A stretch of DNA of 64,000 nt from Macrotis lagotis (lineage: Eukaryota; Chordata; Mammalia; Peramelemorphia; Peramelidae), in contig NC_133658.1 in NCBI RefSeq assembly GCF_037893015.1, positions 880,927,043-880,991,042 on the forward strand. The letters are read 5' to 3'. Shown here one piece after another: positions 23,811-36,800 of this stretch (positions are counted from its first letter, which is position 1; each line of letters starts with the position of its first letter). The notes beneath the pieces were generated by a model. The model saw only the letters and a list, made by a program, of their open reading frames with translations, was not told the DNA's origin and did not search any database. A program made the translations under genes and the position numbers.

Positions 23811-24049
23811 TCACTTGGTAGACACAGCAGTTGGCCAGTGGTACTCCTTCCCTTCCTCTTCCACGGAGAACATGATTTCAATATGGCCCCCAGGGGACAG
23901 TTCTGTCTCCTGCTCCGGATAATGGGTGGACTGGTTTGTTTCCAAGGCTTCCTCCTCAAGTTCCAACATCGGGGTGGGGTTCTTCCCCTCAGACACTCTA
24001 AGGACAGATCCCAAAATCACCGTGTCGGCTTTCATGATGTAGATATTCT
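23811..24049 (-). CDS. TNFRSF8: TNFRSF8 last coding exon, TRAF-binding tail and stop
   Basis: The acceptor is ttgccttgcag. The exon encodes [12 protein letters not shown] and ends in TAVSTK followed by tga (23813-23811). Two signalling motifs known from human CD30 are retained: HYPEQET (23904-23924), a TRAF1/2/3-binding site of the PxQxT class, and SVEEEGKE (23844-23867), the second membrane-distal TRAF site. The segment between [10 protein letters not shown] and the motifs is diverged and Glu-rich. This is the strongest single piece of evidence for the gene identity. Confidence 0.95.
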
Positions 24050-27000
24050 CTGCAAGGCAAGAGGATAGAATGAGACTGGATTTGGATGAACACCATAATG
24101 ATCACGGGGAACTTTTCTATAGCATTTTAAGAGTTGCCAAGTATTTCATAAACATGACCACCCGGGGGCCTCCCCCTAGGAGATAGGTGTCATTATTGAT
24201 CCCATTTTCCAGATGAAGGAATTGAGGTTCAGAGACTCTTCCACCATAGGATTTTTCATTTTATTTTAATGTTTTGGAAGCATTTGGGATTAAATGACTT
24301 GGCCAGGGTCACAGAGCTGGTAAGTGTCTAAGGTTGGATTTGATCTCAGGTACAGAGCCAGTGTTCTATTTACTGCACTATCTAGTTGCCTTCTTTTTGT
24401 AAGAATAATGATAGATTCTAGACCTGTGATTTTACAAACTTTTGGGTAAGAAAATTCCCCCTATTCTCTATCTTAATAGTTGCCTGGAATCAGTGAGGTG
24501 ACTTGATCAGGTTGCATAGCTAGTATAGGCCAGAGATGGATTAAATATGCCCATTAAAAAACAGCTTTGGCAGGTAATAAATTAAAAAGACCTCAGACCC
24601 ATTACAGAGGTTGTCCACCTCTTCATACTTCCTTCCTTTCCTTGTGCCAGGGGTAACTTGCTCCAGAGACTTCTTGTTCCCTTGCCAACTGAATTTAGAG
24701 AAGTTGCTCTCCATGGGTCTTTCTGTGGTTTCTTATGTGGTTGTGCCACTGGACACTGATATGGGGTGGGTGGGACACCAGGGGAAAGGCTCCCCAATGC
24801 TTGGGATGACCCCTCCCCCAGGTTCAAGGAGGAAATGGCTCTCCCCTGAGAAACACCTTAGCTATTACTCAGACTCTCTCTAGGACCCCTGCTCTACTTT
24901 TTGGTAAACAGTTTTCTGGTTCTCTAAGATGAAGGGCAGCTTTAGACTTAGAGGTCCTGGATCCAAATCCTCCTGAAGGCATTTAGCATTTTATCTGTCC
25001 TTGGGCATATATCACTTAATCACTGGGTTGTCATCTTCTCATCTGTAAAAAAGGAATGATAGTAAATGGCCACTAAGCTCCTTTCCAGTTCAAGAGTTAT
25101 AATCCTAAGTTTCAAAACTATTTAACCTTCCTGGGTCTCAGTTTTCCCCTCTGTAAAGTGTGGAGGAGGGAGGAGTAGACTAGACAGCTTCTGAGGTCCC
25201 TTGTAGCTGTTGATTTATGATCCTATGATGTCCTGATTCCAAGGCCCTGGGTGGGAGCTGCCCCTCTGGCTCTGGGTTTGCTAGAAGGTGGAAGAGAATA
25301 AAAAAAGAACCACTCATCCTAACTTCCAAAGAAAACCTTGGATAGCTTTGCTTCACCTCTTGGCTGAAGAATGTCATTGGGATGACATTTTTAGGATAGA
25401 CTTGATCTCTTCTCCATGGCTCCACCTACTGTGGGCAGAACCCAGGCAACAAGTTTCTCTTTCCTTGGGAGACCAGCTGGGTAGATATCCAGCCCAGGAA
25501 GCAATATTCATTTAGGGTCTTTGGTCCTAAATGCTCATCACTAATCAAAGCATATTCTTGTTTACATGTCAGGCACAATGGAGCCTAATGGGAGAAAAAA
25601 AGGACTGGATTTATAAGATTTCAATTTCAGGGTTCAAACTCTGAATTTAAGTAACTTAAGTAACTCTCAGTCTCAGTTTCCTCATCTGAAAACCATACAG
25701 ACAATGCCCACCCAAGGCTCTGGGATCAGAGTATCATAGGTTCATAGATCAGAACTAGAAGGAATCTTATCTAGACTCATCCTCTCATGTTACAGATGAA
25801 GAAACTGAGACCAGGCGGGGAAGTGACCTAAAATCATAGGATCAGAGACTCAGAGCTGGAAATGACCTCATAATAATGTTAAAACACTATTTGCCTATTA
25901 AAATACTCCTTCCTTTCCCAACTACTATCTTTAGGAGACTGGATTTCTTACAAATTTTCTTTCAATCTCTAATCTTCATTTTACCCTCCAATGTAACCAT
26001 CCCTGTGTTGTTAGCACAAAGTAGTTATTTGATAAATCCTTCCTTTCTTTCCTCCCTATTCTTTTCTTCCTTCCTTCCTTCCTTCTTCCTGTCTTTCTCC
26101 CTCCCTTTCTACTCCTTTCTTCCCTTCCTTTCTTCTTTCCCTCCTTCCCTTCCTTCCTCCCTTTCCTCCTTCCTTTTTTCCTTCCTTTCTTCCTTCATTT
26201 GTATCTTCTTTTCTTCTTTACCTATCATATCTATTGCCTCCTTCAAGACTCAGGACAAAGTCAACATTCTCTTAACCTAGGGAGTCTTCAGAGAATTATG
26301 AGACTAACCCCCCAGCTCCTGGTGAGAGTTTCCTTTGCAGCATTCCATCATGGCTCATGGATTCCATTGTATGTCCTGTCCCTTTTCATTTGCCCATGTC
26401 CACAGTGTTCATTTCCATATTCTTCAGTAATTTATTCATTTAGCAACCACTGAATGAGCTTTACACCATGTTAAAGCTTCATCTGTAAACTTCCTTGGAA
26501 TGCCTCTGTTCTCTCCCCACCCCAACTAAAATGAGAAGACACAAATCGTGGGTTCTATATCAAACCTTTCACATCTACTTGGTGCTTAAATGGGTGCTCT
26601 TTAAAAGGGGGGCAGAGAATTATAATCAATCATGAACATTTCTATAATTCTTTAGACTCTGCTGAGAGCCTTTCTCACCTCAACCCTGGGAAATAGGCAG
26701 TACAAGTGAGATTGTCCCCATTTTGTTGATAAGGTACCTGATATTTAAGTGACTAGTCCAAGGTCATACAACTGATCAATTTGCAAGATCATAGATTAAG
26801 TGGTGGAAGAAAAATCAGAGGAAGATTTGTATGATAGAATGTTAGTTATGGAGTCAGAGGTCTTGCGTTGAAACCCCAGCTCTTAGGGCATAACTAAGTG
26901 GCACAGTGGAAAGAGTACCAGCCCTGGAGTCAGGAGGACCTGGGTTCAAATCTGGCCTCAAAAACATAATAGTTGCCTAGCTGAGTGACCTTGGGCAAGT

Positions 27001-27846
27001 CACTTAACCCCATTGCCTTAAATAAATTAAAAAAAAGAAACCCCAACTCTACCTGAGATCTGGGAAGTCCTGGATAACTTAACTTCTCTGAACTTCAGTG
27101 GCCTCACAAAGGGATAGGATAAGACTAATTCCAGACTTCTGTCTAGCTCTCAAGTTCTCATTTTTGTAAAGGAAGAAACTGAGACCCAGAAAGGTTAAAT
27201 GATTTGCCTAAAACAGTAGGAGTTGGGTCTGAACCCAGATAATCTGCTACCAAGCCTACAAGGGTGATCAATCTCTGACTGACACTGGCCCTTGCAGTTG
27301 CTAATGAAGTTTTCCTGTGTCAAGGTCTTGACTCCTTCCAAACAGACAGCTTCACATACCAGACTCCCAGTGACTCACCAATCTGGTTATTGGTATGTTC
27401 TGTGGCTGCCCTGGGCTCAGCAATGTCCCCGGGGTCAAGATTTTCAGTAGCTTTCAGATCCAGGCCAATGGCTTCTCTGGAGGAGGAGGTCTTGTGGTTG
27501 TTTGTCTCCGGAGCAGAGTGGTTACCCATTAATACTTGTATTTCAGAGATCTTAGCATTCCCTGGAAGATTCGTGGGCTGCTGACATAAAGGACATGGGC
27601 TTGAAGAATGAGGGAAGCCAATATAATCCCTAGGATAGGAGAGACTCAAACTGGAACTCTGGATGCCAAAGAAGCTTACTTCTGACGTGCAGAACTTTGG
27701 TCTAAGGAGGATGGGGAGTGGGGCTACACCATCTCTGTCAGAGTCAAGCTTCTGACTTGGTCATATAAGTGTATATATAGAATAGAACAGATAGAATTGT
27801 ATATATAATTATAAATGTATATGCATGTATGCATTGGCATATGATA

Positions 27847-27885
<39 letters not shown>

Positions 27886-30800
27886 GCATATATCCTATTG
27901 CTGTTCAGTCATTTTTCAGTTGAGTCTGAGTCTTCATGACCCTTTTGACATTTTCTTGGCAAAGATATTGGGATGATTTGTCATTTTCTTATCCAGCTCA
28001 TTTTATTGATGAAGAAACTAAGGCAAACAGGGTTAAGTGACTTGTCCAAGATCACACAACTAGTAAATTTCTGAAGACACACTTGAACTCAGCTCTCCCT
28101 GACTCACAGAATCACCTAGCTGCCCATATTTTATATGCATATATATGCACATACATATATATATTTGCAAACATATTTGAATATTATTAACAGTAACACT
28201 ATCAACAAATAAATTAATGCTAATTATTATTAAATCAGTTGTGTGACTATTGTTCATTTTATAGTCAATATTATTAATATGTAAATATTATTAATAACAG
28301 CATTACTAATATTATTTAGAGACCAGTGTGGTCTGGAGTAGCTAGCCATATATATATGTATATATAAAATGCATATATATATATGTGCACATATAGTGTA
28401 TATACATAAATATTTTTATTTCATTTGAATTTCACAGCAACCCAGTGAGGCAGCTGGTATTAATATTCCCATTTTCAGGTGAATAAACTCAGGCAGAAAG
28501 ACATTATTTGACTTTCTCTAGCCCAGAGTCAAACAGTTCTATATTTAGAAATGGAAAGGGACCCAAGAGGTCATTGAGTCCAATTCCCCCTCATTTTATA
28601 GAAGAGGAAACTGAGGATGGGAAAGATTAAATGACTTGTCTACCTCCTCACTTAAATACTGTCTTCTCAGGTCACCATCACTCAGTTTCATCCCCATGCT
28701 CTGGCCTTGAGGAGGAAGGACTCCCCCCTTTCCCAATCCCCAGTCTAATTCAGGGCAGTCTAAGGCTCAGGCTGGTGCCAGGTGGGTATATACCAGGAGA
28801 GGGAACGTGTTCTAGGCTCCTAGGACTGACTACTGCCTAGGCTGGTGCAGTGGATAGAGTTCTGGGTCTGAAGTCTAGAAAATTTGAGTTTAAATCCAGC
28901 CTCAGTTACTTGTTAGCTGTGTGATCCTGGGCAAGTCACTTAACCTCTGTTTGTCTCAGTCTCCTCAACTGTAAAAATGGGTAATAACAGTAGAACCTAC
29001 TTCCTAGGGTTATTGTGAGAATACAAAGAGATTACAATTGTAAAGAGTCTTGTATATAGTAGATACTTTATAAATGCTTTGGTGATTTTTTTCCCTTCCT
29101 TTTACCAGTCAAAAAAGTGTGAAGAGAGGGAGACAAAGAAATGGTTTCTTTGTCCTGGGTCCTCTGGACTTTTCTAGGTCCCTCCCTAGAAACATTTCAG
29201 ACACGAACCGACAAAACTCAGTAGTGAGATAGTGCCTGCAGGTGGCTGATCGCTACTCTGTTCTGGAAAGTCCCAGTTGAATAAGCCAGCACTTGCAACT
29301 TGGGTTCCTGGCATCAGTTCCAGGCCTGCAACAGAAAGCCCTCCCTACACTTAGACTCAATCTTAGGGGCAAAGACTAGAGTGCATTGGCAGGGTGGTAA
29401 AAGGCTGGATAGCTCCCAGCTCAGCAGCCGGGACATAGGAGAGCCCTCACTCTAGAAGACCAGAAGAAATTTAGGGAAGACTATTAACCCTCAATAGATT
29501 GCCCTGGGGATTTGGTAGAAGTCGTTTTAGGAAGGGAAAGATTTAGTGGATTTTTGCCCAGGGGAGGACTGACTTACTTGGCAATTTTTCCTGGGGCTGT
29601 GACCTAGAACACAAACAAAAGAATCATCGTCAATGAATTCCCATAGAGATCCAGATGGTGCACAGCTTTAGAGGTCGGTCAGCTAGTCAGATCTCATTTT
29701 ACAAAGAAAGAAACTGAAGTCATCGAAGGAACAGAGGAGCTTAGTCCTAGAACTTGATGGGACCTCACAGGTCACCAAATCTAAATTCCTCATTTTCAGA
29801 TGAGGAAAATGAGGCCTAGGAAAATAAAGAGACTTACCCAAGGTAAGTACACATCAAAGGTGGGATTTGAACTCAGGACCTCTGATTATAAGTCCTGCCC
29901 AACTTTTTAGCAACACCATTAATGTTGAACCCCAAGTGAAACCATGGAGGAAAACATGGGGAAGTGGGAGGGAATGAAAATGAATGCCTTTTGATTGAGG
30001 AAAAAAAAGAAAATTTGTGTAAGCAGCATCTTTGAAGCAATAAGAATCTGTCTTTAGGGGCAGCTGGGGGGGGCATAGTGGATAGAGCACCAGTCCTGGA
30101 GTCAGGAGGACTTGAGTTCAAATGTGGCCTCAGACACTTAATAATTACCTAGCTGTGTGACCTTGGGCAAGTTGGCAGATCACTTAACACCACTGCCTTA
30201 AACAAATAAAACTTTTTAAAAAATTTTAAAAAAAGAATTTGTCTTTGATGGAAGCAGAAAAGGACCAGAGAGATCCCAACTGATTCTAATCTTCAACTCT
30301 AAGGTTAGTAATGATTCTAGCCCAAATCCTCCTTTATATTACCTCAATATCCCCTAACAGATCTCTCCTCCAATTACTTAGCTAAACCCTTTCTAAACTT
30401 CTAAGGTGTGATTTAAAATGATAATATTATGATATCATAATTAGGATGTGAAGTTAACAAATAGTGTAGAATTTAAAATACAGGAAATGAGTATTAATCT
30501 TTTCCAAGTAGTCCTTTTAGGACTTCTCATGCTTATTCTACTGAAGACCTAGAAAACAAAATCCTTAGCATTATCAGATGATTCAATATAAGAAACTGTC
30601 AAGATTTTATCAGTAGGGATGACACTAAAGAAGTAGCATCAGTTTATGCTTTACTGCCACTGCACCCCAAGCATAATCTGATTTGCTATCTGATTTGCAG
30701 CCATATGGATAGTCTCCTCCTTGAGAGAAGGAATCATCTCACTTTTCTATTTGTATCCCAAATACTTAGCATAGACCTTTGCATACAGTAAGCAACTAAT

Positions 30801-33800
30801 AACTGCTTTATTCATCCACTCATTCCTCATTCCCATGCTTTTGTTGGAAATATGGTAGGAATTCCTCCTCAAGAAAAATCTGTGACGTATTCTGCTGTAT
30901 CACCACCAGCCATCATCATTTACCAACAATCCAAGGAAAGGGACACATGATGTCATTGACAGAGGGAACTTCAAAGTGAGGCTACTTCCTCTACCATCCA
31001 CATAGGCTGGCACTACCTCTTCTAATTTGCGGTTTTTAAGGTTTCCTGGTACACTGAGAGAGACTAAGAGACGTGCCTAGGATTACACAACTAGGATGTA
31101 TCAGAAGTCTTCCTAGTTTTCAGACCAGCTCTCTACCCACTACTACTCTGTGCTGCTTTCCCATAGACATTGATAGGTTGGAAATCCCTTTACTGGCATC
31201 ATTTTATTTGAGCCTTACACAATCCTCTAAACTGGGAACTAGGGGTATTGCCATCCTTGATATTTTCAGATGTGAAAAACCAAGGCAGACAGAGGTTTGG
31301 TGACTTACCTAAAGCAAAACAGTAAAAGTTCTAGGCAGGATTTGAACCCAGGTCTTTCTGTGTCCAAGTCCAGCACTTTAGGCAAGAATGATAGGAAATC
31401 TTCATATTTTAAGGGTAGATATAACTTCTAGATATCATACCCGACTACAATCAAGCATTTTAAAAGTTTGTGAAATGATTTATATACAATGTCTCATTTG
31501 AAGGTGGATCCTAGAATATTACAATTAGAATGACTTGAGCTCAAAACTTGCCTTTGATGCTTACAGCTGTGAGACCCTGGGCAAGTTGCTTCACATGTTT
31601 CTGCCTCAATTTTCTCAGTTGTAAAATGGGATAGTAATAGTGCCCACCTCATAGAGTTTAGTCCATTTTCCTCAGATGACTGATTCTGAGAGTCAGCCTG
31701 GTATAGTGAATGCAATACTGGACCTGTAATCAGGAAGAACTGGCTCATGTCCCACTTGTGACATTGCCCATGAGATCTTGGGTAAGTCACTTCACCTCCA
31801 AGATTCAGTTTCCTCATCTGTAAAATGTGGAGATTGGACTAGTTGACCTATTCTACCTTTAATCCAAGAGAAGAATCCTGGCTCTGGTACTGACTTCACA
31901 GGGTTGATATAGAGTTCAAATGGGAATAATAATAATAATAATAATAATAAATAGCATTTGCTATCACTTTAATGTTTGCCAAGATCTTTAAAAATAGTAT
32001 CTCTTTTTATCCACATGACAAAAAGAAGGAATAATGTATTTAAAGTCATATATATAATTATCAGTTATGACTGTGTACTCTCATGGTGTCAAGTAGGGCA
32101 GTCTTTTATTTATCTTAAATTTTACCTCTCTCAAATTCAAACAAATTTCAAATTCTAGTGTGAAATTTGAAGAACAAGTTTCCCTCCCAATCTCCTTTCA
32201 GCCTCTCTCTCTGAGTCCACCAACAACCATTTATTAATCATCTACAAAGAACCACAGGAGGAAAAGGACATAGACCCAGAAAAACCACACATAGTTCCTC
32301 CCCTGAAGGAGCTTACAGTCTAATAGTGTATATGCAATGTATACCTATACTGAAATGTAACAGAGTAGATGCAAAGTATAGAAGGAGAAAAACTAACAGT
32401 TTCGGGGGAGGAGAGGAAGATGGTACTTGAACAAAAAAGTGAAACAAATCAAGGAAACAGGAAGGAGTGCATTTCAGGTATACAAGATAGACCTATGGCT
32501 ATGGCTTTGAAAATGGTAAATGAAAGAAACAAAGAGGCATGTTTGGCTGATCTGAAATGTGTATTCCCACTAAACACAGAGAACTCCCAAGGTTCAATCC
32601 TGGGCTCTTTTCCCTACACCCTCCATATTATTTTATTTGATGATCTCATCAACTTCCATGGATTCCTTTATCATTTCTATGCTGATGATTTCTCAATCTA
32701 TCTAACAGCTCTAACCTCTCTTCCAACCTTCAGTCTTGCCAGTCTCTATCTGTCTATTAAACATCTCAAACTGAATTTTCACAGCAGAGCTAAGATGGTG
32801 GAAAGAAGTCAGAAACTTTCCTGAGCTCTCCTCAGCTTCCCTCAGAAACAAGATTAATCAAGCCTCTAAACAGAATCTAGAGTGACCGAACCCACAAAAA
32901 AGACAGAGAGGATCATTTTACAGATTAAGTCTTGGGAAGACTTCAGGAAAGAACTGTCTCACTTGAGTGTAGGGGGAATGTGATCCAGCACAGGAAGGGG
33001 CAGGGAAGGCAGCAGGAGATTCTCAACCATAGCAAAAATCAACAATTGTTGGTTGGCCCCTATGTCCCGGTTCAGCAGACCAACGAATAAGCAGGCCAGC
33101 CATGAGGAGTCCAAGTCTTGTGTAGAAGACAAATTGCTAGACCCAGAACCCCTGCACAGTGAGTGTTAGGCCAGGCAACCCCAGCACAGTAGGGAAGTCA
33201 CTAAGACCTGAGGATCCAACCTGAGGCAAGTTAAAGAGTGGGCCTCTAAGTTCCAACCCAAGAAGCTTAAGACAGTGCTACCTTGTGGGCTAAGATCAGA
33301 GCTCAACTTTAAAAACCATTAAGTAGACTAATCATGAGTAAGAAATGGAGGAAAGCCCTAACTATAGAAAGCTACTCTGGCAATAAGGATGATTAGGTCA
33401 CCTTATCAGAAAAGGACACTGGAAAAAAGCCTATACGTGAAGCCCCAGAGAGGGAATATCAATTGGTCTCAAGGTCAAAAAGTTCTCTTGGAAGAGATCA
33501 AAAAGGATTTTAAAGATAAAGTAGAAAAAGCAGGAAAAGAAATGAGAGAGATGCACAAGAGAGTCAACAGCTTGGAAAAGGAAACACAAAAATTGACTGA
33601 AGAAAACAACTCCTTTAAAAATATGATTAGGCAAATAGACAAAGAAAACAACACTAAAAATAAAATTGGACAAATGGAAAACTCTTTGAAAAATGCAAAA
33701 GCTGATGAAGAAAATAATTCCTTGAAAAGGGGAAACTAATGACTTGATGAGACATCAAGAATCAGTCAAGTAAAAATTTTCAAAAATGAAAAAATAGAAG

Positions 33801-36800
33801 AAAATATAAAATGCCCTATTGGAAAAAACATTTGATCCAGAAAATTGATTCAGAACATAATTTAAGAATTATTGGACTACCTGAGACCCATGATATCAAA
33901 AAGAGTCTTGACATCATCTTTTAAGAAACATCAAGGAAAACTGCCCTGATATCCTAAAACCAGAGGGTAAAATAGTCATTGAAAGAATCCATCAAGCACC
34001 CCCTTAAAGGGATCCCAAAAAGAAAACTCCAAGGAATATTGCAGCCAAATTCCAGAATTATCATTTCAAGGAGAAAATGCTTCAGGTAGTCAGAAAGAAA
34101 TAATTCAAATGCCAAGGAGCTATAGTCATGATTACATGGGACTTGGCAGTTTCAATATTAAAGGATTGTAGGACCCAGATTATGATATTCTGGAGGGCAA
34201 AGGAGTTTGAATTACAACCCAGAATCGACAACCCTGTAAAAGTGAGCATATTCTTTTGGGAAGAAAGATAGACATTTCAAACTTTCCTGATGAAAAAAAA
34301 GAAAATTCTATCTTCAAATACAAACTGAAGAAATGTATAAAAAGGTAAAGAGGAAAGGAAAAAAATTAACACAATAAAATTGTTTACATCCTACATGAGA
34401 AGGTGATATTTATAACTCTTGAGATCAATATCTCTATTAGAAAGAGCATACTTAGACAGTGGGTGAGGGCATAAATTAATGTGATGATAAAATATTAATT
34501 AAGGTATTAAAAAGGATTATATTGGGAAAAGAGAAAAGGGGAGGAAAAATAGGATAAATTACATAAAGAGGTATGAAGTACATATTACAGCAGAAGGAAA
34601 GAAGGGAGAGGGCTCAGAATTGTTTGAATCTGTTCTTATCAGATTTGGTTCAAAGAGGAAATAGCATATACAGTCAGTTGGATTTAGAAATCTATCTTAC
34701 CCCACAGGGAATTAGGAGGGGAAAGAGGGTAAAAGAGAAAGAGGAACTGAGAACAGAGGGCAGAAGAAGGGAAAGGGGGAAAAAGAGGGGGGATGTTTGA
34801 AGGTAGAACAGATTGAGGGAGATGGTGATCAGAAGCAAAACATGATGAGGTGGGAATAGGGTGAAATAATTATGAATGTGAATGGAATAAACTCTCCTAT
34901 GAAATGGAAATGGATAGCAGAGTGGATTAAAAACCAGAATCCTACAATATGCTGTTTACAAGAAATACATTTGAAGCAGAGAGTAAAGGTAAAAGACTGG
35001 AGCAAAATATAATATGCATCAATTAAAAGAACAAACAAACAGGAATAGTAATTCTGGTCTTGGACAAAACAAAAACAAAAATAGATCTAATTAAAATGAA
35101 GGAAACTACAACTTCCTAAAAGGGATCATAAACAATGAAGTAATATGAATAATAAACACATATGTATCAAGTAGCAGAGTATCCAGATTCCAAAGAAAAG
35201 TTAAATGAGTTACAGGAAGACATAGAGAGCAAAACTATTTTATAGTGGGAAACTTCAATCTCCCTCTCTCAGAACTAGATAAATCTAACCACAAAATAAA
35301 TAGGAAAGAAGTTTAGAAAATGAATAGAATGTTAGAAAAATTATATATGATAGACCTCTGGAGAAAATTGAATAGGGATAGAAATGAATGTACCTTTATT
35401 TCAGCAGTATGTGGTACCTACACAAAAAAAATGAGCATATAAAAAAACCTCACAATCAAATGCAGAGAGACAGAAATGTTAAATGCATCCTTTTCAGACC
35501 ATGATGCAATAAAAAAAATTACATATTATAAAGGGTCATGCAAAGATAGATTTAAAATTAATTGAAAACTATTTAGTTTTTAAAGAATGAGTGGCTCAAA
35601 CATCAAATCAAAGAAAGAATCAATAATTTCATCCAAGACAGTGATAATAATGAGACAACATAGCAAGACTTTGGGGATGCAGTCAAAGCACTCAGTAGGG
35701 AAAATTTTATATCTCTAAATCAGAGTTGTCCAAAATGTAGCCCAAAAGGCAATTTTATGCGACCTGCCTGTGGATTTACTAAATGTTTTAGTAAATGAAG
35801 CTGAGCTACCACAGAGCTCTCACTAAAATGGCAAATCAAAATATATTGTCTATTGTTTCAATAAAAACTTTTAAAAGTAGGGTTGCACAGCCCTCCTTTA
35901 AATGCTTACATGAATAAAGAAATGAATAGAGGAAAAGGAATGAATTGGGCATTCAACTAAAAAAGCTAGGAAAAGAACAAATTAAAAATTTCCAATTAAG
36001 TACCAAAATAGAAATACTGAAAATCAAAGGAGAGTCTAATAAAATTGAAAATAAGAAAACTATTGATCTAATAAATTTAAAAGTTAGTTTTGTAAAAAGC
36101 CAACAAAATAGACAGACCTTTGGTTAATTTAATCAAATTGGATGTCCAGTAGACATAAATTCAACATGTCCAAATCTGAATGCACTATCTTTCCCCACCA
36201 TATACTTCTTTTTTCCTAACTTCTTTATTACTGTGGAGGAATGCCATTATCTTCCAATCACCCATGCTACCAGTCTGCTACCAACTCCTGTCAATTCAAC
36301 TTTGACAATATCTCTCACACATACTTCCCCTTTCCTCTGATATGGAGACCAGCATACTGGTTGCTCTCCCTGCCACAAGTCTTGCCCACTCCAGACCATC
36401 CTCCACTCAGCTGTCAATCTAGTCTTCCTAAAGGACAGGTGTGATCACCTTATTGATCACAATAAAGTCTAGTGGCTCCCTATCATCTCTAGCATCAAAT
36501 AAAAACTTCTATTTCACTTTTAGAGCCCTTCCTAATCAAGCCTCATCCTGACTTTCCACAAACTAGTGATGCTGGTTTCTTTGCTGTTCCTCCATTGCTT
36601 AACTCCATGTATTTCACCCATTATTCTGAACACTCTTCCTCCTCATCTCTGTTTGCTGAATTCCCTGACTTTCTTTAAGGTTCACCTAAAGTCTCTTTCC
36701 CAATCCTTATGCTAGTACATTCAAATGTTAGTGTCTTCCTCCTAACATTATCTAGAATCCATCCTGTTTTTATTTTGTTTGAAAATAGTTGTTTGCATGT

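Larger units (their letters stand above)
24050..27378 (-). other. TNFRSF8 last intron
   Basis: A 3.3-kb intron. It holds a degenerate SINE (about 24250-24395, minus), MIRs (about 24925-25110, 25630-25860, 26690-26790, 27170-27240), a CCTT-rich tract (26039-26205) and one SINE on the plus strand (26885-27035). The stretch 24580-24900 is unassigned. Confidence 0.75.

Noticed and set aside
27379..27649. 109-codon frame as a separate gene
   Set aside because: Only the 27379-27580 part is an exon of TNFRSF8; the rest is intron read through.
32369..32824. 151-codon plus frame as a host gene
   Set aside because: Its second half is L2 reverse transcriptase ([10 protein letters not shown]) and its end is an L1 5' UTR; the first half has no recognisable domain.
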